From: Chelonoidis abingdonii | Lineage: Eukaryota; Chordata; Testudines; Testudinidae | Reading direction: 5' to 3' | Length of the DNA stretch: 64,000 nucleotides | NCBI RefSeq assembly: GCF_003597395.2 | Contig: NC_133778.1 | Location: 17,887,033-17,951,032 of the forward strand | Part shown: positions 47,413-58,027 of the stretch, one piece after another | Layout: each line of letters begins with the position of its first letter | Position numbering within the stretch: the first letter of the stretch is position 1 | Position numbers and translations under genes: made by a program | The notes under the pieces: model-generated | Told to the model about the DNA's origin: nothing | Database searches by the model: none | What the model saw: only the letters and a program-made list of their open reading frames with translations

Positions 47413-48379
47413 AGTTAGGTTCTAAACACCTTTAAAAATCTGGTCCCATGTGAATCTAGGGTTCTCAAGTCCTATGATAATACTGTATCTACTGGACTAT
47501 TCTTCCTCTCTGGATTATCCTCCTCTAAAATCCTGCACTGAGAAAAAGGAGCAGGAGTGTGGGGAAGAGTGGCTCACACGGGTCTGGTATTCTTAAGCGA
47601 CTGTAACTCCACATGTTCTAAAATTATGATTATCCAAAAGTCAGCTTTGCTCCCTTTTACATGTCAGCAAAACAAAAGGTCAGCCTGCTAACAAATACTG
47701 GCAAGGCCTGACTTTCATCTATTAACAGTAAGACATATTTTTTAAAGCAATAATTAAATAAATGGCTGCATGTCTGTAATCATTGCGATTTAAAATGTCA
47801 ATTGGATTTGAGATGCCATGTGCATTTAATCAATGTCTCTGTATTATAAAATAAATATTACTTTAGTTTGACTGCTTTGTCTGGCATAAATCATAATTCA
47901 GTGAGATAAGAACATTTCACTTTCTCTACAAATGGCTGTTAATGGCAATACCTGTTAAACTGGCACCTGCCAAAACTTTGTAGTTACAGAATCTGTTTGC
48001 ATTCCCATTATTTGTCCCTATTTCTATACATTTGCTGTTAAGTTTTTCTTTATTTATGTAGCAAGTTCACGAGCCAAAGAAAAAATACTTTAATTAGTTC
48101 TTTAAAGGTAGAATTAATGTCTGGTACTAGTACTGTATTTATTTCTTGTTGATAAAGGTTGTTAAAATGAGTAATGGAAAAGTCTATTGACTGAAGAAGA
48201 AATACAACTGTACCTAATGAGGAAACACTTTCAAGGACTCATCTTGCAGTTTGTGTTCGGCCACTTCCGCAGAGGAGTACTCTGGGAAACAAGTAAATTG
48301 AAGTCCGAAGTCTTATCTATAAGGTGGGTTTATATGCTGCAAACCAGAGCGTGAATGTGCAGCATGCTAGCCTGCCGTG
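47413..48379. other. AT-rich intronic sequence, nothing recognised
   Basis: No exon or classifiable repeat was seen. Confidence 0.4.
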
Positions 48380-48387
48380 TATTAACA

Positions 48388-48823
48388 CAATGGTCCCCAA
48401 ACTGTGGGGCATGCCCAATTAGGGAAGCATGGAGGAATTTTTGCACTGGGGGCATGCGGTGGGACCTGGGCCAACCTCCACGGGGAGTGGGGAGGAAGTG
48501 CCACCCAGTCCTGCTCTGCCTCCAGCCCGGCTTTGTCCTCAGCCACAACTCCACTCTGGCCCCTGCTCTGTCACCCGGCCAGCTCCAGCCCCACCCACAG
48601 CTCCACTCTGCCCCCTGTTCTGCCCCCAGCCTAGCTCTGCCCTCATTCCCTCTCCACCCCCAAGCCAGCTCTGTCTCTAGCCCCATCCCCAGTTCAGTCA
48701 CCAACTCCACCTTCAGCCCAAGCTTCTCCACTGAGCCAACTGTGCAGTAATTGAGGGGGGATGCTGCCGGATTCCATTACTGTTAAGGGGGCAGGTGTGA
48801 CAGGAAAAGTTTGGGCACCACTG
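48388..48823. mobile_element. Non-autonomous hAT element with 8-bp duplication
   Basis: The termini are CAATGGTCCCCAAACTGTGG and AAAAGTTTGGGCACCACTG, inverted copies of the CAGTGGTNCCCAAACT type. Flanks are TATTAACA (48380-48387) and CATTAACA (48824-48831), matching at 7 of 8 bases. The interior is made of CCAGCTC/CCCCAC-rich degenerate repeats without a gene. Confidence 0.82.
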
Positions 48824-48831
48824 CATTAACA

Positions 48832-51800
48832 CATTGCGTGCACCTTGTACTTCACACTAAGGTCCATAGTGAATGCAATAGCAGGAGCAACACGGCGAGT
48901 TAGTGCACGGCAAGCTAGGGCCCTGTAGATTTAGTCATGTACTAACTCGAACACAGAAGCCCAGAGAAGCCTGTGAGAAACTTGTCATCCCAAGGAAAGT
49001 TCTGCTTGTTAAATTAGAGCCCACATTTAAAGCAACACTGGAGATTCCATTTGTTTTAACAAGCACTACATAAACAGATATGAAAATTAAGCGTGGGTTG
49101 TGTGTATATTTAAGTAGATATCTCAAGGAAATGAGTATGCAAATAATCCTTTAAAGATACAGCTCTCAATTGTATTCATTTAATTACAGCTTAAATAATG
49201 GTATTTTAACTTGAAGCAGAGATGCAGCTATTTTATAAAAGTATCCTCTGCTTCTCAAAATACAACTTTGTGATTTCTAGTCTTTAAAAGTAATCAAGCT
49301 GGACTTTGTGCTCTGATCTGTTAAGCAAATATCTCATTATCCAAGTGAAATAATGAGAATAAGAGGTCTATTTTTCTTCAGTGCACTTGTGTAAGTCTCA
49401 TTAACATTAATGAGATTTATGCATGCATATTAAGAGGAGAACAGACCCTTAATTAAACAAATAAGTCTTTAGTAGGCAGTCTGCATGATCATTTTTAGTA
49501 CAGAAAAATCCTCTTCTCTGCTTTGGACAAACTATAAACATAACGAGGTAGTCATCAATACTATGGAGAAGAAGGAAGAACATGTCATACATCATTCAGT
49601 TTTTTTTTTAAAAAAATGATTTGACAAACCACCAATACATTTTTAAATTCATGAGCTGCAACCTCCTCCCCTCTTCTGTACACACTAAAATAAAAACAGT
49701 TTTATTTTACTGAGATATTTGCATAGTAGATATGCTTAACAGATGAAAGGAAATTAAGGTCTCATAATAGCTTCACAGCTTCCCAGAACACTGGCCACCT
49801 CAACTGGTCCTCTCCACCAAATGCAAAAGGACACAATCTGTCTCAGATTTCTCTGTTAGTTGATATACAAATGACTCCAAAATCACCTTAAATTAATCTG
49901 ATCATAATTTAATCTAGTTGTCTCTTTTTTGTTTGCCAATGTCTACTTATTTATTTCCATCACTCTCTCTGCACATGTTAAATCTCTCTCCAGGCAGCAG
50001 ATAGCTATTATTTGCCCTATCTGTCTACATTATATTGCTAACTTTTCTCGCAAACGCTTAACTTTGCAGAGCAACACAGGCTAGGGAAAAAAAAGAACAT
50101 ACGGTGTCACACCGCTACACTTAATGGAAGTCAATATCTGAATATTATGCTATCTACTCTGCAATACCATTACAGGATCAACATCGCCAGTCATAAAAAG
50201 TATCATTCTCAGTACAGGGCCTGTCATGGTAATAATCGGGGGAGGAACAGAGGGAATGATGGTCATTTCTCTCTTCCAACTAAAATGAAAAATTAAAATC
50301 ACTAGGGCACTTAGCTCAAAGGAAAATTGGCAAATTAAGAGTACAAAAAATAAAATATTCATGGCTCATATTGTGAAAAGGAAAGTAAATAATTTAAGAT
50401 GAATTGTTATGTGAGGAAAAGTAGCATTTCCAAAGAGGACAAAAGTGACTGTAACTAATATTCTCTTCTCTATTTCTTGTTCCTAGCACTCAGAGACGGG
50501 CGTGTACACAGAACCACTTATGTGAACGGCAGTGGCCACTGACATGCAAATCTAGTGGTTTTTTGTTTGTTTGTTGTTGTTGGTTTTTTGTTTTTTTTTT
50601 TACTGATGCCAATCCAGTAAGGCTAATTGTACAAATGGAGCTATGTTACATTAAGACAAGAGAGTTCTTCTTTTCAGTGGGTTTCTGAACCCAGACAGGA
50701 AAAAGAATGAGCAGCTTCTTCCCTGTGCGCGCCAGTTTGGCTGTCCTTTTGCCTCTGAATCATCATCAAGTACACAGTTGATCTGGTGCTACAGCAAAAC
50801 ATCACGACTGCAGCCTGTTGGCCTCGGCCTACAGGGAACTCGCTATTAAAATTTCACTGGCATGGCCGCAGTCCATTAGCTAACTTACCTTCTTACCCAT
50901 AAAACTGAATGGCTACCCAGAAATTTTACAGCCCTATCTGGAAAAGGTAATAACAAGGGCCACAGACATGTTACATTTATTATACACTAGGCCCATAGCA
51001 GCTGTGGTGGGATGAGGGACAGAGCAGGACAGATGTTACATTCCCTTGGTGATTTAAAGGTTCAGTCTTTAACTTAATTTGAAAACTGAGTTAAAGTCCA
51101 GCTTTGTGGGGAAAGCCTATAATGACAGGCAGGACAATTAAATAACTATAGAGCATAAATTAAGAATCTAGAGTCCCTTACCTAGCAAACTCTGGAAAAA
51201 GCTATTTTCCTCAGAATCTTGGTTAGATCTGTCCAGAGCTCCCAATGCTAAGTGCTAATGCATTTTACAATAGTGTTCAACATCAGGAAATTCCAATGCT
51301 CTGAACCAAGTGGTTAATTAACCCTTCAAAATAGCCAAAAAGTAATTTAGAAAGGGCTTAGATGCAATTCTGAAACAATGAATGAGACAATCACCTTATT
51401 TAAAGCATAAAGTATGTCATTACAGCACACAGTTTCTCATGCAAATGAAGAATCCTTCAAGTTGAAGAGAGTTGACTTGAGGAAGAGCATGCCTCTCCAA
51501 ACCTTGCCATGGCCTGAAACAATGATTAGTGCAGAAAGAGAGGGCTGAACTGAGAACTTAATGGGATACTATCTAGTCTCGCTGCTATTATGGGTCACTA
51601 TGGAACACATAAAAGTTTAGAGTGTAACTGAATGAGAATATTTTGGGATATTCAAAAAGAGTAACTGCTTGGTGCTAGACACTGGCTTTTCTGGACGTTA
51701 TGGCATAAATTCAATCACAGCTCCATGAATGACAATATTTAATATACAGTAATTACCACCTGATATATTACATCCAATAACTTTCATAATGTTGTCTTCT

Positions 51801-52108
51801 GTTGGGTCACTTTTTAAGTCGTTATGAGCCAATGTAACAGAGAGTGGTAAAATACAAAATGAAGCTATGTGAGCTAATGCTAAATGGAAACATTTTACTC
51901 AAGTAGATGTCTGTTATTCTTTGGATAGTACATATATGGAACAATATTGAGGGAGGTCAAAAATACATCACTACCCACAATACTTAGCCCTTACTACCAA
52001 GAAGTAGAACACCAAACATCGTACAATGAAGTGTCCTGCAATTAAACATTGTCAAACACTATTATGGATTTTAAAAACTGACAAATTGAAAACCAGCTTC
52101 AGCTTGTC
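48832..52108. other. AT-rich intronic sequence, nothing recognised
   Basis: A T/G homopolymer-like patch lies at 50557-50601. The 50690-50890 stretch is less AT-rich and looks less repetitive, so it could be a conserved non-coding element, but no open frame supports an exon. Nothing else was recognised. Confidence 0.4.
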
Positions 52109-53497
52109 TGTTACAGTTATCCCCCTATTCCATTTTGTCTCTTACAGATGTCCCCATACTCCATTTTTGTTTTTGTTCTCCTGTGGCCTCCCCTCCCTGG
52201 CTGTTAAGTTGTTTAGCAGGGCCACTGCCCTTCTCAAAGGGAGGGTCCCTTAAAGTTGTTTAGCAGGGGGAGGGAGGGGCAAGGCAGTTTATTCATCCTC
52301 CTAAGAGGATGGCCCAATGTCGCTAGGGGACGCACTGCCCCGTCTCAAAGGGTTAGTTTATCACACTTGTTAAACCTGGGCTCGTTAGGTGTGGACATGT
52401 CCAGTTGCAAGGCCCTATTGTGTTTTAGGTCCTGGGCATGAGCAATAGGCTCATTGCTTCTAGTCACCTATCTGCACAGGACTCTGCCTAAGACAGTGTC
52501 TCTGTGCTCACCTCCTCTTTTTTTTTTTTTCTTCGCTTCCCCCTAGCCTCTGAGCAATCAGAAGTACTGGTGGGAGACTGCCTAGTTTGCCTTTAAAACC
52601 AGACATTTCTGACTATCAGACCTCAGAAAAGGTTCCTGCATTGCTGCCTGTCTGATTCAGCCAGGGGTTCTTGGGGGGTCCTTGTCTCCGCTCTCTTTAT
52701 ATTTTTGAGCGTACCCCTGTTTTTTTGAACCCACCCCCCCACGAGAACGAATTGCTGCCCTGAGAGATCTCCTGATATTTGGAACTGTAACCCAGCCTTC
52801 TGATGATCTTTGCGGCTTTTACTCTTGACTGCTTCCTTGGGGCTGGTTAAGAACCCTCTGTGAAATTCTGTGAAATTCTCTCTACTTTTATTTTATTACT
52901 TAGCTGCTCTCTCTTTTCCCCAGCACCCAAGACTAACCAGCACCCAGCACAGCTGTGGTTAAGTTAGGTTTAGAGAATTGTTTGTATTTGTTCTGTAAGT
53001 TAGGTTAAGAAAATTGTTGCCATTGTGTTCTGCTTATTGCTCATTGTGTAGTCTTGGTTAAGTTGATCATAGATAAGATTGGCTGTGTTCCCTGTAATAG
53101 TTTGTGGTTAAGTCTGTCTTCCTGCTGCCCTCCCCCCGCCAGCTCTGGGCTCTAGTCACCCATACCCCTCAGTCTCTGCTGTTTAACCTGCAGCCTGCCT
53201 GCCCTCTCTGTCTCCTGAAGCTCTCTCTCTCGTCTCCTTTTAATCCCTTCCTCCACACTCTCCTATTACCCCCAAATCTCAATTGTATTACTGAAGTCTA
53301 GCATTAAAACCCATTGTGGTTACCCTTTTTCTCTATACACCTCAATTTACATTTATACCACTGTGACACATTTTTACTAGAGTTGGTTACTTACCATATT
53401 TTCCCTGTTTTGTGCATTTCTAATAAGATTGTTGCACCCACACCTGTGTGGATAATTGCTCCCTATCGATCCCCATATACCTGCTGGCAGGGACACA
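52109..53497 (+). mobile_element. Long LTR-like or unclassified retroelement unit
   Basis: A C/T-rich unit begins TGTTACAGTTATCCCCC and contains a TATA-like CTCTTTATATTTTTGAGCG (about 52693). It has a promoter-distal CT-rich body and an AATAAG-type poly(A) signal (about 53422). I recognise large parts as a repeat family from turtle genomes, and its layout suggests a long solo LTR of an endogenous retrovirus. The ends and target duplication are not clear, and no gag, pol or env frame is present. Confidence 0.4.
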
Positions 53498-54057
53498 GCT
53501 ATGTTAAAAATCTCACATCTGGCCAAAAGGGTAATCACAAGAGATCGTGAAGTTATAGAGTCCTGTTTAAACTGTGTAAAAAATAAACACTGAGTTTTTT
53601 AAACAGTTGATAAAAGAATACAACAATTGCTTGATGGTCTCCCTGATTCATATCCACCTAAATAAAACTTCAATCCATGAGAAATTTAATAGGAAAGCAA
53701 TAATTTTTTTAATTAAAAAAAATCCACATCCACAACGTAATAGCGCTGAGCAAACAGATTAGGACTAAGTGAAATCTGTTGACACTGTAACAGCTTTGAT
53801 ATTTTCTGTATTAAAAAGGAGAAGGGGGAGCGGAAAGTGTTCCAGCAGTGATTCCAATATGTTCAAAATCAAGCTGAGAAAGGCTATAGCAGTAGTTACT
53901 TTTTTTCGTACAAAGACAAGGTTAGGGTGGTTTTATACATTATAACCTGCATTGGTGTGACAAGTGAAACAAGCAAGCTCACTAGGACTATTACAGATAT
54001 GAAAAAATATGCAATCGCTAATACAGCATAGTAAGTATGCATAAAATATCCACTACA
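53498..54057. other. AT-rich intronic sequence, nothing recognised
   Basis: No exon or classifiable repeat was seen. Confidence 0.4.
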
Positions 54058-54065
54058 GTCTAGTG

Positions 54066-54777
54066 CAAGAGTGGGCAAACTGTGGCCTGTGGCCATCTGG
54101 CTGGCAGGATGGTCCTACCACGCCCCGAGCTCCCAGCTGGGCAGGCTAGTCCTGGTCCCCTCCCCTGTTATTCCCCCTCCCTTGCAGCTCACTTGGGAGC
54201 ACTCGGCCCATTGCTCCTGCCGGCTGCACGGCTTGCCACTTGGCCCATGCTCCCAGGCTTTCCACTAAGCCAGTCCTGCCGCTCCAAGTGGCATGTAAGG
54301 GGTTGGATAAGGGGTGGGATTGCAGTGGAGCCATTAGGAGTGGGGAGTCGAGGGGTAGAGGCGAGGGGAGAGAAAGGAGCAAAGTATATGGGGGGAGTGA
54401 AGTTCTAGGAGGGCAGATCAGAGGGATAGGAAGAACAGGGTGGGGGTGATATGGTAAAAAGTGTGGAGTCCTGGGGGGTGGGGGCTGTCGGGGGTAAGGG
54501 GGTGTGGATAGGGGTTGGGGCCAGTCCGGGGAACAGAGAGTGTGGGGGGTTGGGTAGGGGGTGGTCAGAGGACAAGGAACACGAGGGGTTGGATGGGGAG
54601 GGTCCTGGGAGGGAGCGGTTGGATAGGTTGGGGGGCAGTCAGGGGGCACGAAGTGGGAGGGGGCAGATAGGGGGTGGGGGTCAGGCTGTTTGGAGAGGCA
54701 CAGCCTTCCCTACTGGCCCTCCATACTATTTTGCAACCTCAATGTGGCCCTTGGGTCAAAAAGTTTGCCCACCCCTG
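54066..54777. mobile_element. Non-autonomous hAT element with perfect 8-bp duplication
   Basis: The left terminus CAAGAGTGGGCAAACTGTGG and the right terminus CAAAAAGTTTGCCCACCCCTG are inverted copies (CAGGGGTGGGCAAACTT type). Both sides carry GTCTAGTG (54058-54065 and 54778-54785), a perfect 8-bp hAT target duplication. The G-rich interior resembles the one at 45.7-46.1 kb. There is no transposase. Confidence 0.9.
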
Positions 54778-54829
54778 GTCTAGTGTAACTTTTCCAGGAC
54801 GTAATGGATTAGTTTGTGCCTTGAACAGC

Positions 54830-56350
54830 TCTTCATTCTCTCTCTCTTTACAATCTAGCTTCCTCCCATTCCACTGAAACGACCTGTGTCATGGTTAACA
54901 ATGATCTCTTCCTGACCAAATCTCAAGGCTGCTTCTCCATTGTTACCTTCCTAGATCTGGGACCTTCAACATGGCAAAATCACCCTTCTTAAAACCTCTT
55001 CCTTGCTTGGTTTCAACAACTCTGCTTTGCCTGTTCTCCTACTACCTCTTCCAGCTGCTCCTTCAATGTCTCCTCTGTTGGCACTTCCTCCCTTCCTCTG
55101 TCAGTCTAACACAGGGTTATGTCCTTTGCCCTCATTCTCCTCTCACGCTACACTTTTTCTGGGCAGCCTTGTAACTAGAACTACCATCTGTACAACGCAG
55201 ACTCTCAGGTTTCTTTCTCCATCCAACGCAGACTCTCAGGTTTCTTTCTCCATCCAAGCAAGTGTACAACTTGCACTTGTTTGCACTTGTATTTCTGATA
55301 ACTCCTATGACATGTCCTGCTGCCAGCTGGAATTCAACATGTCAAAAACTGAACTCTACTTTCTTTATAAAAAAAACTTCCCACCACTTCTTTTGCTATA
55401 AATATTAACTATTATCAGCCATTATCCATGTAGCAGAGACTCACCATCTTTGTGTCATCTTCATCTTCTCTCTCTACCCCACAGATGTTCTACCACTAAA
55501 TCATGCCAGTTTCACCTCTGTCACATCTTAAAAATCTGCCTCTTTCTTTACATTCCTGTTGCTAAAATACTTGATCATCCTGAACCTTTATTACTTCAAT
55601 TCCCATCTTTCTGACCTTCCTAACACTCTCCTCATTCTAATCAATCCAAAACTTAGCTGTGAATATCACCTCTGATAACTAATGCTATTACAATACTCAG
55701 TCTCCTTCTAAAATTCCTTCACTTGTGCCCCAAAGCTCCTTGTTCATGCTTTTAACGCCATCCACAATTGCCTCCCCCCACCCCCACAATATCTGTCTGC
55801 ATTTGCCCTCCCCCATTTAGGTTTGATCTGAGAGTCAATAAGACATGTTCTGAGTCACTTAAGTGCTTTGCTAAATCCTACTCTTATTTCCTCAAATGCC
55901 CTCTTTGCTCAGCCCAAATTGCTCATCTCCATTCCTTGTTTCACACTCCCCTCTATGGCTGGGACATCTTTCCTGACCCCACCCATCATGCCTCCACCTG
56001 CTCCTCCTCCAAGTCCCTTCTCAAAATCCACTCTTCAAGAAAGCTTTTAAGTGATAGCCCCCTAACATTGAAACAGATATAAATTATAATCATGTTTTAA
56101 AAACACAAAACAAATGAAAAACACAAAGAAAACCCTTAGTTACTCTTTAGAAGCATCTACAAACTTCCCAAGTGAGTACACAACTATATTGTCCTGGCCA
56201 GCAAACTTCCCTTCTGTTCCATCTAATCTTGTCACCTTCATTTTCCATGTGTCTTAATTTAGACTGTAAACAATTTGAGGTAGGAATTCCATCTTTGTCC
56301 TGTCCCTTTGTTATATATCCATCAAGCATGGCAAACAGTAATAATGAAAA
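54830..56350 (+). mobile_element. L2 LINE, decayed 3' half
   Basis: The sequence follows L2 ORF2 from the RT domain (CTCCTACTACCTCTTCCAGC, TGCTCCTTCAATGTCTCCTC, then the 'TGTCCTTTGCCCTCATTCTCCT' region). It passes through the C-terminal region, rich in CTCC/CCTT codons (GCTCATCTCCATTCCTTG, CTATGGCTGGGACATCTTTC). It ends in the L2 3' end: TTAGACTGTAAACAATTTGAGG, then ATCTTTGTCCTGTCCCTTTG. Frames are broken. Confidence 0.75.
55194..55255. repeat. Perfect 31-bp tandem duplication
   Basis: AACGCAGACTCTCAGGTTTC plus 11 further bases occurs twice in immediate succession (55194-55224 and 55225-55255) without a mismatch, inside the L2 remnant. It is followed by a smaller TTGCACTTGT duplication. Confidence 0.95.
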
Positions 56351-57118
56351 ATATCAGTTGATAAGACTCCCTATCAAAATTAAATCTAACTGTGGGAAAA
56401 GTTCAGATGAATAATATATGCATGTAGTCAAAATATGAAACATGCAGATTTCATGTTGTTATCTCTCTCTAGAAGAACAGTATTACTTCTGCTTGAAGTG
56501 AAGCTATACTCTACAAAGTGAATCAGAAATACTGGAGTCCTTTAGTTCCATGTTTCTTGTTTATCAATAACACTGCCAACCGAACAAACTCTATCTTGGA
56601 TCTGAAATCAAGCATAAATCTTCACCAGTAATAAAGATTTTGAATGTGGATGTTAGTCAACAGATCTGTTGGTGATGCATGAGCCAGAATAATTACATTT
56701 TTGCCAAATTAGCGTGCAATCCAGTTTCCACTCTCACAGCTTTATTAGCTCTACAGGGTTAATGGGAGCACCGGGTTAATAGGTATGAGACTAAAGATAC
56801 AGAAAGAGAAGAGCTGTTGAAGAACTCACTATTCTAATTAAATAAAAAAAACCACGACAGCTTCATTTTAAGTCGGATTTCTTTAAACTCTATGAGCACA
56901 AATATGTGTGCAAATTCCACATTTAGTTAGCATGTATAATTATTCAAATAGTATGCATATCTGTGCATTTATGGACAGCTGTCTTATTCTCATTAATCAT
57001 TGTGGTAACTGTATGTGCAAACATAAGTATACACTTGTGCACGCATAGTTTGGACAATCATAGCCTGGCAGTCCATAAACTCGTGGAGAATTTCTAAATC
57101 GTGTGCACAAATTTAATA
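56351..57118. other. AT-rich intronic sequence, nothing recognised
   Basis: No exon or classifiable repeat was seen. Confidence 0.4.
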
Positions 57119-57175
57119 GGTTTCAGAGTAGCAGCCATGTTAGTCTGTATCCGCAAAAAGAACAGAAGTACTTAG
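57119..57175 (+). mobile_element. Penelope-like repeat fragment
   Basis: It contains GGTTTCAGAGTAGCAGCCAT, TTAGTCTGTATCCGCAAAAAG and AACAGAAGTACTT. This is the arm of the second subfamily of the unit seen at 31.5 kb. It is truncated before the hammerhead-like part. Confidence 0.55.
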
Positions 57176-57427
57176 GGTTGTATTGACATTATGTGGAAGA
57201 AAAAAAACCAAGTCCCTGCACATAACACTTTGGAAACCAACGCCTTATGCTGTGTATCAAGGACATCAAGAGGAGACAAAAGCTCAAGTTTGTATGTTCC
57301 AATCTCTATATTTTGAAAAGCATGATCTGTGAGGCATCTTTGTAGTAGAATTTCTGCGGTTACAGCAAAACATCTCTTCCATTTAAACTATGCACCAAGG
57401 TTTTGTTTCACACTAGGTTGGCCTACA

Positions 57428-57685
57428 CAGGGGCGGCTCTATTTACTTTGCTGCCCCAAGCACAGCAGTCAGGCGGCTTTCGGTGGCATGCCTGTGGGAG
57501 GTCCGCCGGTCCCGCGCCTTTGGTGTAACCGCCGCCGAAATGACGCCAAAACCACGGGACTGGTGGACTTCCTGCAGGCATGCTGCTGAAGGTAGCTGGA
57601 CTGACGCCCTCACGGCGACCTGCAGGCCACCCCCTGCGGCTTGCCGCTCCAGGCACATGCTTGGCACACTGGTGCCAGGAGGAGG
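57428..57685. mobile_element. Non-autonomous hAT-like element, right end degraded
   Basis: It begins CAGGGGCGGCTCTATTTACT, followed by TGCTGCCCCAAGCAC, and has an internally palindromic GC-rich body (GGCGGCTTTCGGTGGCATGC; GCAGGCATGCTGCTGAAGG). I recognise this as a common turtle element whose other end would read CTGGAGCCGCCCCTG. Here that end is diverged (CTGGTGCCAGGAGGAGGCC). Confidence 0.6.
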
Positions 57686-58027
57686 CCAGAATACGCCAGT
57701 AGTGTCCAAAAGTTTAATGTAATACCTGGAAATAGCAAACATTCCCCCCCAAATGCATTTTTCCCTTATATTTTCTTTATGCTCAAGCCTCAAACAGTTT
57801 TCCTGCCAAATGCACATGAATTCCAAGGGCACACAAAGTTTTGCCAGCTAAAGGTCTTTTGCCTTAGCTAATGGTTTGGTATAAAAATTGATAGTGCTTT
57901 CTTTTTAACCGACAAACATTTTTGTCTGCTTGATGAGATCATCAGTGATTTCACAGAATATTTGCATGAGCTTCTTCAGGAAAATGTGTGTTTGTGTATG
58001 CGCATGCACACGTTTTAAGCACAAGAA
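57686..58027. other. Intronic sequence, nothing recognised
   Basis: No exon or classifiable repeat was seen. Confidence 0.4.

Noticed and set aside
48429..48750. Pro/Ser-rich open frames as a coding exon
   Set aside because: They are fully contained in a hAT element bounded by inverted termini and a near-perfect 8-bp duplication.
50488..50550. Possible plus-strand exon after TTGTTCCTAG
   Set aside because: The acceptor-like sequence is followed by only a short frame with no similarity and no donor, and the host gene lies on the other strand.
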